A stretch of 64,000 nucleotides of DNA from Streptomyces cylindrosporus. GTDB taxonomy: Bacteria > Actinomycetota > Actinomycetes > Streptomycetales > Streptomycetaceae. The notes below the pieces were generated by a model. It had not been told where the DNA came from and searched no databases. It saw nothing but the letters and a program-made list of their open reading frames with translations. Position 1 is the stretch's first letter. Every line of letters starts with the position of its first letter. The stretch lies in NCBI RefSeq assembly GCF_022698165.1, contig NZ_JALDAY010000006.1, forward strand, positions 62,001 to 126,000, read 5' to 3'. Made by a program: the position numbers and the translations under genes. This document shows, piece by piece, positions 8,259 through 17,363 of the stretch.

Positions 8259-9614
8259 GTGCTCGAGCTGGACGAGATTCAGCGCATTTTCCAGGCCCAG
8301 CGCAGCCACCGCCGCGTCATGCGGCACACGACCGCCGCGGAGCGCGTCGAGCGCCTGGAGCGCCTGCGCGCCGAGATCCTCACGCGGCAGGACGAGATCG
8401 GCCGGGCCATCCACGAGGACCTGGGCCGCCCGGCCGACAACCGGGACGAGATTCAGACGGTCATGGGCAATCTCGACAAGGTCCGGGATGAGCTCGCGGA
8501 CTGGATGGCGCCGCTGCCCGTCGAGAAGTCACCGGCCACGCCCGCCGCAGAACGCATCTTCGTCAAGTACGAACCCCGCGGCGTGGTGTTGCTGTTCGGC
8601 ACCTGGGACTTCCCGATCGGTATGTTCTTCTCCCCCCTGATCCAGGCTGTTGCTGCGGGCAACGTGGTCCTGGCCAAGACCAGCTCGATGGCGCCGGCGA
8701 CCGGTGAGGTGATCGAGCAGATCGTGCGCGCGGTGTTCGACGAGCGGGAGGTCGCGGTCTTCAATGACAACGACGTCACCACGCCGGACGGGGTGCGCAG
8801 CACCAACGACGTGCTGCTCGACCTTCCCATCGACCACATCTTCCTCACCGGCAGTCCCCGCGTCGGAAAGATCATCGTTGAGAAGGCCGCCCAGCACATG
8901 GCGTCGTTCACCCTGGAACTGGGCGGCAAGAGCCCGGCCATCGTGGACCGCACCATCGACCTCGACCTGGTCGCTGAGGCATTTTTGGGCGGCAAGATCT
9001 ACAACCACGGTCAGACCTGTCTGTCGGTCGACTACGTATGGGTTCCCGCGGACTTGCGTGATGCCTTCGTCGAGACGTATGTCGCCGCGGTCAAGCGGGC
9101 CTACTACGACGAGACCGGCGAGTTCCAGTGGCAGAGGGACGGCCGCTTCGTCGACAAGCGCAACTACGAGCGCGTCAAGGGCTACCTCGACGAGGCCATC
9201 GCGCGCGGCGCGACCGTCGCATTCGGCGGAAAGACCGACGCAGACAACCTGGTCATCGAGCCGACCGTGCTGCTGGACGTCCCCCGGGACACCCGGATCA
9301 TCCAGGAGGAGATCTTCGGGCCCATCCTGCCGGTTTTGACCTACACGGACGAGGAGGAGATCTTCGCCCACTCCGACACTCTCGGGAAGCCGCTGGGCTT
9401 CTCCGTCTACTCCAGGGACGACGCGTTCATCGAGCGGATGCTCGACAACACCACCTCCGGTGGCGTCACCATCAACGGCCACGCCGTGCACTGGGCCGAG
9501 GAGAACCTGCCCTTCGGCGGCGTGAACTCCTCCGGCTACGGCCGCTACCACGGCGTATGGGGCTTCCGCGAACTGTCCAACGCCCGTTCCGTCTTCCACG
9601 TCGCTGTCGACTGA
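8259..9614 (+). CDS. class 3-like aldehyde dehydrogenase
   Basis: 451 residues from GTG 8259, after GAGAGGAAG; earlier in-frame starts lack a good site. The general base Glu220 (TLELGGKSP) and nucleophile Cys254 (GQTCLSVDYV) are present, and the length and the late FGGVNSSGYGRYHG motif are those of ALDH3/coniferyl-aldehyde-dehydrogenase-like enzymes, which oxidise aromatic and long-chain aldehydes. One oddity: the usual oxyanion-hole Asn in the W-N-[FY]-P motif is Asp here (GTWDFP, residue 117). Control by the divergent TetR through the twin operator is likely. Confidence 0.85.
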   Translation: MLELDEIQRIFQAQRSHRRVMRHTTAAERVERLERLRAEILTRQDEIGRAIHEDLGRPADNRDEIQTVMGNLDKVRDELADWMAPLPVEKSPATPAAERIFVKYEPRGVVLLFGTWDFPIGMFFSPLIQAVAAGNVVLAKTSSMAPATGEVIEQIVRAVFDEREVAVFNDNDVTTPDGVRSTNDVLLDLPIDHIFLTGSPRVGKIIVEKAAQHMASFTLELGGKSPAIVDRTIDLDLVAEAFLGGKIYNHGQTCLSVDYVWVPADLRDAFVETYVAAVKRAYYDETGEFQWQRDGRFVDKRNYERVKGYLDEAIARGATVAFGGKTDADNLVIEPTVLLDVPRDTRIIQEEIFGPILPVLTYTDEEEIFAHSDTLGKPLGFSVYSRDDAFIERMLDNTTSGGVTINGHAVHWAEENLPFGGVNSSGYGRYHGVWGFRELSNARSVFHVAVD

Positions 9615-9628
9615 GCCCGGTGCAAAGC

Positions 9629-9660
9629 GGGTGGTCGGCCACCTTGGCGGCCGACCACCC
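9629..9660 (+). terminator. hairpin terminator
   Basis: A perfect 12-bp stem, GGGTGGTCGGCC paired with GGCCGACCACCC, around an 8-base loop, 15 bases after the aldehyde dehydrogenase stop. There is no T tract. Confidence 0.75.
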
Positions 9661-9903
9661 GGCGGCGTCGAACGCTCCTGACCGGCCCGGAGCGTAAAGC
9701 CGGGCAAGGAAGCGACTGCTGCGCCACCAGGCAGCGGCCGCCCCACACCGGACCCGGTGGGGGGGAAGATTCCTGCCCCGGCAAGAACTCTCCCCTTATG
9801 CCGCAGAGCCGCGGCGTGAAGCCTGGTCTTCATGTCCCGGCGACAGGCCGGGCTCGGAGACTTGATCGGTTTCTGCAGCAGAGCTCATCTCGGAGAACCA
9901 TCC

Positions 9904-10836
9904 ATGCGCATGGACGTCACGTTCGACAGCGCCGGCATCACGATCGCCGGACACCTCTTCACCCCGGACAACGAACAGGTCGGACCGCGCGCTGCGGTGG
10001 TCGTCGGGCACCCGGCCAGCGGCGTGAAGGAACAGGCTGCAGGTCTGTATGCCCGCCACCTGGCCGAGCGCGGGTTCGTCGCGCTCGCCTTCGACGCCGC
10101 CTACCAGGGTGAAAGCGGCGGCAAGCCGCGCGGTCTTGAGGACCCCGCGCAGCGGGTCGAGGATCTCAAGGCGGCCGTCTCGTTCCTGAGCACCCGCGCC
10201 GAAGTGGACGCCGGCCGGATCGGCGCCCTTGGTATCTGTGCCTCCGGGGGCTACGTCATCCCCGCCTCCGCCACCGACCATCGCATCAAGGCCGTCGCCA
10301 CCGTCAGCGCCGTCGACGTCGGACGCAGCTACCGCGAAGGCCCTGACGGAACCCAGAACCCGGCGGTCCTCCAAGGGCTGCTGGACATGGCCGCCCAGGC
10401 CCGTACCGCCGAGGCACGAGGTGAGGGCACCGGCTACTTCCCCATCTTCCCGGCCACCGCCGAGCAGGCCCACCAGCTGGGCGGCCGGCACGGTCTTGAA
10501 GGCTTCGACTACTACTGCACCGACCGTGCCCAGCACCCGGGCTCGGCCAAGGAATTCACCTGGTCCAGTATCGACAGGATCGCCGCCTTCGAGGCATTCC
10601 GCTTCATCGATCTGATTGCCCCGCGGCCACTGTTGATGATCGTAGGCACCGAGGCCATCACCCGGCACATGACCGCTGATGCTTATGCCGAGGCACATCA
10701 ACCCAAGCAGCTGCACTGGATCGACGGCGCCAGCCACGTCGACCTCTATGACAAAGCCCAGTATGTCGACCCCGCCGTCGAGAAGCTGACCGAGTTCTTC
10801 GGCGCCGGCCTCTCGCAGGACACCCCGGCACCCTGA
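9904..10836 (+). CDS. dienelactone-hydrolase-like alpha/beta hydrolase
   Basis: 310 residues. It has the VVVGHPASG strand-loop, the RGFVALAFDAAYQGES segment, and a GICASGGY elbow at residues 110-117 in which Cys112 sits where dienelactone hydrolases keep their nucleophilic Cys. The late MIVGTEA and ASHVDLY motifs carry the likely acid and His. The group (YcjY/xylan-esterase-like) is common next to regulators of aromatic and aldehyde stress. The substrate is unknown. It is followed after 130 bases by an XRE regulator reading in the same direction. Confidence 0.75.
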   Translation: MRMDVTFDSAGITIAGHLFTPDNEQVGPRAAVVVGHPASGVKEQAAGLYARHLAERGFVALAFDAAYQGESGGKPRGLEDPAQRVEDLKAAVSFLSTRAEVDAGRIGALGICASGGYVIPASATDHRIKAVATVSAVDVGRSYREGPDGTQNPAVLQGLLDMAAQARTAEARGEGTGYFPIFPATAEQAHQLGGRHGLEGFDYYCTDRAQHPGSAKEFTWSSIDRIAAFEAFRFIDLIAPRPLLMIVGTEAITRHMTADAYAEAHQPKQLHWIDGASHVDLYDKAQYVDPAVEKLTEFFGAGLSQDTPAP

Positions 10837-10966
10837 GCTCCACAACACAATCAGACACACCCGTGCCAAGTGGCGGACACAGCGGCGGCATGAAACCGGA
10901 CGGACATGCCGAGAAGATGTATCCCCTCCACCTCGGCACGTGTCCTGCGGAGCGAGGAGGACAGAG

Positions 10967-11833
10967 ATGGCCGAGGACAGGTCGACGCGAGGCGAGTTGG
11001 GGGCGTTCTTGAAGGCCCGCCGCGCTGAACTCACCCCTGCGGCAGTGGGTTTGGCCGACGACGGCACCCTACGACGGGTGCCGGGCCTGCGGCGTGAGGA
11101 GGTGGCACGCCTGGCGTCGATCAGCGTCGACTACTACAGCCGGATAGAGCAGGGACGATTGCAGGTCTCAGCGACGGTGCTGGGGGCCCTTGCGCGTGCT
11201 CTCCGACTCGACGCGGGCCAACAGGCCTACCTCTACGAGCTCGCCGGCAAGCCGATCGCTCGCCGAATTCGCCGCGGGCCACAGCGTGTTCGCCCGTCGA
11301 TACACCGGTTGCTGGATCAGCTCGACCGCTCCCCGGCCATGGTGCTCGGGCGCTACAACGACATCCTCGCCTGGAACGCCGCCGCCACGGCGCTGTACCT
11401 GGACTTCGCCCAACTTTCCTTGCAGGAGCGGAACTACACTCGTCTGCTGTTCCTGGACCCCGGGATCCGCAACCTCCACGTCGAATGGGAAGCAGCAGCC
11501 CGCCTGAGCGCGGCCACGCTACGCCTGGAGACCGCCGGCAACCCGGACGATGCACGCCTGACAGCTCTGGTCGGCGAACTGTCCGTGCGCAGCCCGGAGT
11601 TCCGGCAATGGTGGGGCGGGCGGGTCGTGTCGTCCGCCAGCCATGGCACCAAGCACTTCCGGCATCCGCTGGCCGGCCCGCTGACGCTGGAGTGCGACAC
11701 CTGGACCAGCCCGGACGACCCGGACAAACGCCTCGTGGTGCTGACCGCCGAACCGGGCAGCCCGTCCGACGAGGCACTTCGAATCCTTACCTCATGGAGT
11801 GCGGAAGACACCTCCACGGAGTCCACCCAATGA
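10967..11833 (+). CDS. XRE regulator with MmyB-like ligand-binding domain
   Basis: 288 residues; the ATG follows GAGGAGG. An N-terminal XRE helix-turn-helix (about residues 10-80) with the LRREEVARLAS-x-SVDYYSRIEQGR motif is followed by a C-terminal PAS-like domain with the usual NDILAWNAAATALYLDF start and the KHFRHPLAGPL and DPDKRLVVLTAEPG motifs. Such MmyB-like proteins often sit beside a dehydrogenase or hydrolase gene and control it; here the best candidate is the upstream hydrolase or the convergent azoreductase. A relative of the same type lies at 18346. Confidence 0.85.
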   Translation: MAEDRSTRGELGAFLKARRAELTPAAVGLADDGTLRRVPGLRREEVARLASISVDYYSRIEQGRLQVSATVLGALARALRLDAGQQAYLYELAGKPIARRIRRGPQRVRPSIHRLLDQLDRSPAMVLGRYNDILAWNAAATALYLDFAQLSLQERNYTRLLFLDPGIRNLHVEWEAAARLSAATLRLETAGNPDDARLTALVGELSVRSPEFRQWWGGRVVSSASHGTKHFRHPLAGPLTLECDTWTSPDDPDKRLVVLTAEPGSPSDEALRILTSWSAEDTSTESTQ

Positions 11834-12093
11834 TCAATATCCGCGTACCGCTCTCACGTCGGGGACCGATCCGGCGCCCCCCGCGTATGCCGGGGCGCAG
11901 TTGGACATCGAGCGGGCGCCGGGCAGGTCGTCGCCCTGTGTGGCTGACACGGCATCCGTTGCGGCGGCAAGCATCCTGCAATGGGGGGCTGCTGCGCTTC
12001 ACTACGCCTTATTGATCGTTGGCCGCGCGTGGCACCCCAACGTCCCACACACTCGCGCCTGTTCGTCTGCTTGTGTGCGGCTGGGGGGCGGCG

Positions 12094-12726
12094 TCAGTTC
12101 CCGGCCAGGACGAGTCCGGCCTCGCGCGCCTGTCCCTTGGCGGCGGCGTACTGCTCATCGGCCAGGTCCCGCAGTTCCTCCATGCCGGGCGTGGAGGCGG
12201 CCAGCGTCAACTCGCGCTTGATCAGGGTCACGTCGGCCTGCCACACCTCGCCGACGATGCGCTCAAGGTAGGAGGTGGAGTGATCCCAGCCCTCACGGGG
12301 GGTGCCGGGGCTGTAGCCGCCACCGATGGTGGTGATCAGCGCGGTGGGCTTGCCCTTGAGCACCGGATCGGTCGGGCCCGCTCCAGCGATCACCAGGTCG
12401 ACCCAGGTCTTGAAGTGCTGGGAGACGCCAAAGTTGTACAGCGGCACCGCGAGGATCACCGCGTCGGCGCCGCGCAGTTCCTCCACCAGCGTGGCCGCCA
12501 ACGCCGCTGCATCGCGCTGGGCCTGGCTGCGTTCGGCCTCGGGGGTGAAGCCGGCGGTGGTCGCCAGCGCCCAGGCATCGGCGGGCAGCGGATCAGCGCC
12601 TACGTGACGCCGTGTCACCACGGCATCGGGGTGGGCGGCGCTCCACTCGGCCTCGACCAGGGAAGCCAGCTCGGCGCTGGCGGAAGCGGCCGGGATGATG
12701 CTCGCATCCAGACGGAACAGGTTCAT
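12094..12726 (-). CDS. FMN-dependent NADH-azoreductase / quinone reductase
   Basis: 210 residues, a normal AzoR length. ATG 12726 is preferred because it starts at the conserved MNLFRLDASI N-terminus. It shows the flavodoxin-2 fold: an early phosphate loop with several Ser, the ADAVILAVPLYNFGVSQHFKTWVDLV segment of the family, and an ITTIGGGYSPGT loop that contacts the flavin. Known relatives reduce azo dyes and quinones with NADH. It faces a TetR gene across a strong palindrome, so repression with release by a quinone or similar electrophile is likely. Confidence 0.88.
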   Translation of the reverse strand: MNLFRLDASIIPAASASAELASLVEAEWSAAHPDAVVTRRHVGADPLPADAWALATTAGFTPEAERSQAQRDAAALAATLVEELRGADAVILAVPLYNFGVSQHFKTWVDLVIAGAGPTDPVLKGKPTALITTIGGGYSPGTPREGWDHSTSYLERIVGEVWQADVTLIKRELTLAASTPGMEELRDLADEQYAAAKGQAREAGLVLAGN

Positions 12727-12790
12727 GGCAAGACTCCTCGAAAGCAATACGGGGCGTGCGCGGCGATGGGCAGGTGCCTCAGGCCAGGCG

Positions 12791-12829
12791 CCCTCGCCTA
12801 AACGGACTTTACCCCGTTTAGCGCGAGGG
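12791..12829. promoter_or_regulatory. palindromic operator between azoreductase and TetR genes
   Basis: The left arm CCCTCGCCTAAACGG (12791-12805) and right arm CCGTTTAGCGCGAGGG (12814-12829) form a near-perfect inverted repeat with one extra base in the right arm. The core is CTAAACGG...CCGTTTAG, separated by 8 bases. It sits 16 bases upstream of the TetR GTG and about 65 bases upstream of the azoreductase ATG, which suits a site controlling both genes. Confidence 0.7.
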
Positions 12830-12844
12830 CGGTAGGTTGGTCAG

Positions 12845-13480
12845 GTGAACGGATCTCTCGTCCCCCTGGGCAAGCCGCGCCCCGAACGCGCCGACGCGGT
12901 GCGCAATCGCGAGCTACTGCTGGCGACAGTCCGGGAGATGTTGGCCGAAGGGGGCACCGGTTGCGTCACGATGGACGCACTGGCAGAGCGGGCCCGACTG
13001 GGCAAGGGCACTGTCTTTCGACGCTTCGGCACGCGCGCCGGGATCTTCCGCGCCCTGCTCGACGCAGACGAGCGCATCTTTCAGGAACAGGTGCTGTGTG
13101 GCCCGCCTCCCCTGGGGCCGGGGGCCTCGGCGCTCGATCGCATGGTGGCGTACGGGCAGGCCCGCATCGCCTTCCTGCTGGATCACCACAGCATTGCCCG
13201 CGCAGCCCTCGACCGCAATCAGCCCGTTCCGGCCGGTGAGGCGACCATCACCCGCGTTCACCTGCGTATGCTGCTCGGTCAAGCCGGGCTGGGCCTGCCG
13301 GACCTGGACAGTCTGGCCATCCAGTTGACCGGCGCGCTGGAAGGCCCGCTGCTGCTGTATCTGGCCCTGCCCGAACCCGACACGCCCCCCTCACCGGCCG
13401 CAGGCCGCCCACTCGCCGACAGTTGGAGCATCCTGATTCACCGCCTGCTGCGCACAGAACCTGGCAGCACAGCCACCTGA
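12845..13480 (+). CDS. TetR family regulator of the azoreductase
   Basis: 211 residues from GTG 12845; no clear ribosome-binding site precedes it, so leaderless translation is possible. The helix-turn-helix is VTMDALAERARLGKGTVFRRFGTRAGIF. The C-terminal region has the TetR_C pattern of helices seen in regulators paired with NAD(P)H:quinone reductases. It diverges from the azoreductase gene and shares one palindrome with it. Confidence 0.86.
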   Translation: MNGSLVPLGKPRPERADAVRNRELLLATVREMLAEGGTGCVTMDALAERARLGKGTVFRRFGTRAGIFRALLDADERIFQEQVLCGPPPLGPGASALDRMVAYGQARIAFLLDHHSIARAALDRNQPVPAGEATITRVHLRMLLGQAGLGLPDLDSLAIQLTGALEGPLLLYLALPEPDTPPSPAAGRPLADSWSILIHRLLRTEPGSTAT

Positions 13481-13747
13481 TCCTTCAGGACGAGCCGCTC
13501 GGCGTCTGCGGCAGTTGCCCTCATGAGGTCCGTCCCGTCGATCGCCCGCACCGGCCCTCGGGCTGCCGCGTGCGGACGGTGGCATCAGGCTCGCGGCGGC
13601 TGGGCCGTACGGTGGATTGCAGCCATCGCGTCCAGCACACCGGCAGTGCGCGCCCCTGTCCAGCCTCACCGGCGCGGTGCGCGGCCGTGCTGCGGACGCC
13701 CTGGCAGGCCGTCGCCTCGACCGGCTGGCCCCCATCATGACGCCTCG

Positions 13748-14143
13748 TCACTGCTCGGCCTGAGAGCTGGCGGCAGCGTCATACTCCTCACGGTCGCGGC
13801 GGATCTCGTCGAGATTCGCCTCGGTCCAGGCGACCAGCTCGGCAAGGATGCCGTGCAGGCTGCGTCCGCGCTCGGTCAGCGCGTACTCGACGCGGGGCGG
13901 CACGGTGGGCTCGACGGTGCGGCTGATCAGGCCGTCACGCTCGAGGCGGCGCACCGTGGTGCTCAGCATCCGTTGGGTGATGCCCTTTACGGCTCGTCGC
14001 AGCGCGTTGAACCGGAGAGGGCCGTCGTCGAGTCGGCAGATGACGGTCACCGACCACTTGTCGCCGATGCGGTCCATCACATCGCGCAACAGCTCATCAC
14101 GGTCGGAGCGTTCACGTGATTCAACCATCGCCGGCTGGGCCAC
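13748..14143 (-). CDS. HxlR family winged-helix regulator
   Basis: 131 residues from GTG 14143, chosen because GGGAGG lies six bases upstream; a start at 14269 is open but has no such site and would run through the promoter. It has the HxlR core: DRIGDKWSVTVICRLDDGPLRF, then RAVKGITQRMLSTTVRRLERDGLI (recognition helix) and PPRVEYALTERGRSL (wing). HxlR proteins bind as dimers and often sense aldehydes, quinones or redox stress. It diverges from the amidohydrolase-MFS pair and probably regulates it. Confidence 0.88.
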   Translation of the reverse strand: MAQPAMVESRERSDRDELLRDVMDRIGDKWSVTVICRLDDGPLRFNALRRAVKGITQRMLSTTVRRLERDGLISRTVEPTVPPRVEYALTERGRSLHGILAELVAWTEANLDEIRRDREEYDAAASSQAEQ

Positions 14144-14214
14144 CTGGTACCTCCCGTGATACCTGGGCAGTTCAAAGTGCTCTCTTGTGTGCCACTTACC
14201 TGGCGGTTCCAATC

Positions 14215-14239
14215 GTATACCGGTACCTGTTGTATACCG
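14215..14239. promoter_or_regulatory. repeated GTATACCG elements, candidate HxlR site
   Basis: GTATACCG occurs at 14215-14222 and again at 14232-14239 in the same orientation, 17 bp apart, and the first overlaps the palindrome TACCGGTA. The pair lies between the divergent HxlR and amidohydrolase genes, just upstream of the latter's ribosome-binding site. Confidence 0.45.
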
Positions 14240-14258
14240 ATGAAAGATGGAAGCCGTC

Positions 14259-15590
14259 GTGTCAGACACTCCCGTGCCCCAGCCCCTCCTGCTGCGAGGC
14301 GGTCACGTCCTCTTCCCGGACGGGATGAGCCGGATCGCCGATGTCCTGATCCGGGATGGCCGCATCGCCGGCATTGGCGACGCCGCCGCCGCTGTCGGCG
14401 ACGAAGAGATCATCGATGCTGCAGACCAGCTGGTGATGCCGGGTCTTGTGGATACGCACCGGCACATGTGGCTGGGAAGCCTGTCGGCCAGTTCCAGCGA
14501 CATCACGCTGTTTCCGTACGCGCAGCAGGTGAACGAGGGACTCGGTGACCCATTCACCGCCGAGGACGTGTATGCGGGCGTACTGTGGGGCGCGGTACAA
14601 GCGCTCAACGCCGGGGTCACCACCGTCGCCGACTGGGCCCACAACCTGGGTTCCGAAGCCGACATCGACGCCAATCTGCGTGCTCTGCAGGACAGCGGCA
14701 TCCGGGCCCGGCTGCACTTCGGCGGCAAGGCCAGTTCCAGCGGGGACTACTCGCGCTACGAAGCACAGGCCCGGCGCCTGCATGCCATGCACGCGGCGGG
14801 CCGCCTGGACGGCCGCATCGCACTCGGGCTCGCCCTGCGCGGTCCGTCCATGGCGACACCGGCGGAGAACGAGTACGAGTTCGGCCTCGCCCGTGAATTG
14901 GGGCTGCCGATCTCCCTGCACGCCGGGATGGCGGGGCTGCCCGGCGCCGTCGACCAACTCGGGCGCCAGGACCTTCTCGGCCCCGACGTGAACTACGTCC
15001 ACGCCAACGAGTTCACCGAACGTGAATGGAAACAGGTCGCGGAATCGGGCGGAAGCGTATCGGCCACCCCGACCGTCGACATGACCATGGGTCTGGGCAC
15101 CCACCCCGCCGTGGGCGCCGCACTGGAGCACGGCGTGCCGGTCGGCCTGGGCGCCGACACGGTCGCCTACGGCCCCAGCGACCTGTTCGCAGAGATGCGC
15201 CTGGCGCTCGCCGCCGAGCGGTCCCGGGCCAACGCGGGGCCCGTCAACCGGGGCGAGATGCCCGGCGAACTGCGGCACGGTCACCTTGCCATGCTGGACC
15301 TGGCCACGCGCGGGGGCGCCCGAGTGCTCGGCTTCGCCGACCAGGTCGGAGAGATCACAGTCGGCCGGCATGCCGACGTGATCACGCTCGACCTGTCTAC
15401 CCCGCATCTGGACAGCTTCGACAACCCTGTACTCGCGGCGTTCCTCAGCGCCGGGTCACGCGACGTCGACACCGTGATCGTCGGCGGACGAATCCTCAAA
15501 CGGCGAGGCGCACTCACCAACGGCCTCCTGCAAAAGGCACGCCAGGAGGTGCGCAGCTCGCGGGCCCGTATCCGCGGGCGGTCGCTGTGA
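14259..15590 (+). CDS. amidohydrolase / cytosine-deaminase-like metal hydrolase
   Basis: 443 residues from GTG 14259 (GGAAG five bases upstream); an ATG at 14247 is the alternative. The metal motif GLVDTHRHMW gives His67 and His69, the third His is in ISLHAGM, a fourth in NYVHANEF, and the late Asp is in GLGADTVAYG. The C-terminal GEITVGRHADVITLD strand is the family's composite domain. It belongs to the TrzN/AtzA/S-adenosylhomocysteine-deaminase-like branch, which deaminates or dechlorinates N-heterocycles. The substrate is unknown. It overlaps the MFS gene (GTGA), so the transporter may export the product or import the substrate. Confidence 0.85.
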   Translation: MSDTPVPQPLLLRGGHVLFPDGMSRIADVLIRDGRIAGIGDAAAAVGDEEIIDAADQLVMPGLVDTHRHMWLGSLSASSSDITLFPYAQQVNEGLGDPFTAEDVYAGVLWGAVQALNAGVTTVADWAHNLGSEADIDANLRALQDSGIRARLHFGGKASSSGDYSRYEAQARRLHAMHAAGRLDGRIALGLALRGPSMATPAENEYEFGLARELGLPISLHAGMAGLPGAVDQLGRQDLLGPDVNYVHANEFTEREWKQVAESGGSVSATPTVDMTMGLGTHPAVGAALEHGVPVGLGADTVAYGPSDLFAEMRLALAAERSRANAGPVNRGEMPGELRHGHLAMLDLATRGGARVLGFADQVGEITVGRHADVITLDLSTPHLDSFDNPVLAAFLSAGSRDVDTVIVGGRILKRRGALTNGLLQKARQEVRSSRARIRGRSL

Positions 15591-16999
15591 CCGCAAGCGA
15601 TACGGCCACGAAGGCTGCACACGCCTCTGTGCGGCCGCAGGGCATGGTTCTGGCGCTGTGCTGCGCGGCTCAGTTCATGGTCGTGGTCGATGTCACCATC
15701 ATGAACGTGGCGTTGCCGGACATCCGGACCGGCCTCCACATGGGTGTAACCGGCCAGCAGTGGGTGATCAACGCCTACACTCTGACCTTCGCCGGCTTCC
15801 TCCTGCTGGGAGCACGTGCCGCCGACCTGATCGGCCACCGCCGGGTGATGCTCGCCGGACTGAGCGTGTTCACACTCTTCAGCATCCTGGGCGGTCTCGC
15901 CCCCAACGGTGGCTGGCTCATCGCCGCCCGCGCCGTCCAGGGTATCGGCGGGGCTCTGTTGGCACCCTCGACGCTCAGCGTGCTGACGACCGCGTTTACT
16001 CAGCCGGACGCCCGTCGCAAAGCCTTGGGCGTGTGGACGGGAACCGCGGCCGCCGGCGCCGCCGCGGGCATGGTCGCCGGGGGCGTCTTCACCGACCTCC
16101 TCGACTGGCGCTGGGTTTTGTTCGTCAACGGTCCGATCGGTGCTCTGCTACTCGCGGCCCTCCCCCGCTACCTGGACCCCGCAGAGCCACACTCACGAAC
16201 GCGGCAACGGCTCGACATGTGGGGGGCCGTCTTGGCGACCTGTGGGCTGTCCTCACTCGTCTACGGGATCGTCACTGCGGCCCACCACGCGTGGACGGCG
16301 CCTACGACGCTGGGAGCACTGGTACTCGGCGTCGTCCTGCTGACGGCCTTCACCCTCGTGGAGGCCCGGATGGGCGACACCGCGCTGGTCCCCCTGCGAG
16401 TGCTGCGCATGCGCAGGCTCATGCTGGCCAACGGCGTCGCGGCCACCATTGGCGTGGCCCTGTTCGGCATGTACTTCTTCATGTCTCTCTTCCTCCAGGA
16501 CGTCAACCGCTACGCGCCGCTGAGGGCGGGGCTGGCGTTCATGCCGGCCGGTCTGGCGACGATGGCCGGGACCCTGGTGGGATCCCGGACGGTCGTACGC
16601 CTCGGAGCCAGCAGGCAGATCATGATCGGCCTGGCGGCCGCGGCGGCGGGCATGTGGTGGCTGAGCGGCAACGACGGCCCGGTCGGCTACGCCAGCCATC
16701 TCCTGGCGCCGCTGGTCCTCATCGGCCTCGGCTCAGCCTTCGTGCCGACCACGAGCACCGCGACCTCGGGTGTGCCTGCATCCCAGGCCGGCCTGGCTGC
16801 CGGGCTGGTGACGACCAGTCGGCAGATCGGGGCCGCACTCGGCCTGGCGGTGATGACCACAGTCGCGGGACATGCCGGATCGGGCGCCGGGGACGGGGTC
16901 GGATCCGCGCTGCGGGTCGCTTCCGGTGTTCTGGCCCTGGGTGTCGTACTCGGAGGGGTTCTTGGATACCGCGGGCAGGCCAGAGGGTCAGGGGGATGA
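15587..16999 (+). CDS. MFS transporter, EmrB/QacA (DHA2) family
   Basis: 470 residues, about 14 hydrophobic segments. The GTG overlaps the amidohydrolase stop by four bases. Family signatures are present: QFMVVVDVTIMNVALPDI in helix 1, the WVINAYTLTFAGFLLLGARAAD pair and DLIGHRRVMLAG loop (motif A), and a RAVQGIGGALLAPSTLS motif C-like turn. DHA2 proteins are proton-driven drug and metabolite exporters in the cytoplasmic membrane. Coupling to an amidohydrolase under HxlR control suggests export of a toxic heterocycle or its product. Confidence 0.88.
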   Translation: MTASDTATKAAHASVRPQGMVLALCCAAQFMVVVDVTIMNVALPDIRTGLHMGVTGQQWVINAYTLTFAGFLLLGARAADLIGHRRVMLAGLSVFTLFSILGGLAPNGGWLIAARAVQGIGGALLAPSTLSVLTTAFTQPDARRKALGVWTGTAAAGAAAGMVAGGVFTDLLDWRWVLFVNGPIGALLLAALPRYLDPAEPHSRTRQRLDMWGAVLATCGLSSLVYGIVTAAHHAWTAPTTLGALVLGVVLLTAFTLVEARMGDTALVPLRVLRMRRLMLANGVAATIGVALFGMYFFMSLFLQDVNRYAPLRAGLAFMPAGLATMAGTLVGSRTVVRLGASRQIMIGLAAAAAGMWWLSGNDGPVGYASHLLAPLVLIGLGSAFVPTTSTATSGVPASQAGLAAGLVTTSRQIGAALGLAVMTTVAGHAGSGAGDGVGSALRVASGVLALGVVLGGVLGYRGQARGSGG

Positions 17000-17363
17000 C
17001 GCAGGATCATTTTGCCGGTCCCGGAGACGTACTCGAAACGCCGAGAGTAGCCCAGCGGCGGTGCATGACGATGTGTCACGAATGCAGCACGCTCGAGATC
17101 GGGACCCTGGCGGCACACCATGCGTGGAACGCAGGGGTTCGGGACGGGGCGCCTTGGTGCCTGGCACGGCAAGTACGCCACCGTATCCAGCTCGAACCGC
17201 CGGGGCCCTGTGAGCCTGCCGACGTCGGCGTGGGCACTTCCTCAGGTGACACCCCAGAGCTCATGTACATGGCTGGGCGATCCATGGTCAAGCAGCACAT
17301 GGATCGGATCCCACGGTTCGTGAAGGCTGGTGATCTGAAGAAACTCGTTACCGGGAGTGTGCA
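17000..17363. other. intergenic, no gene recognised
   Basis: 364 bases between the MFS stop and the SDR start. A frame on the plus strand stays open through it but shows no family I recognise and no start with a ribosome-binding site; the matching minus frame is a shadow of the SDR gene. Confidence 0.5.

Noticed and set aside
15026..15586. N-terminal extension of the MFS gene by about 190 codons
   Set aside because: It overlaps the amidohydrolase gene, is Arg/Pro-rich and out of keeping with an MFS protein; the GTG at 15587 overlapping the previous stop is the natural start.
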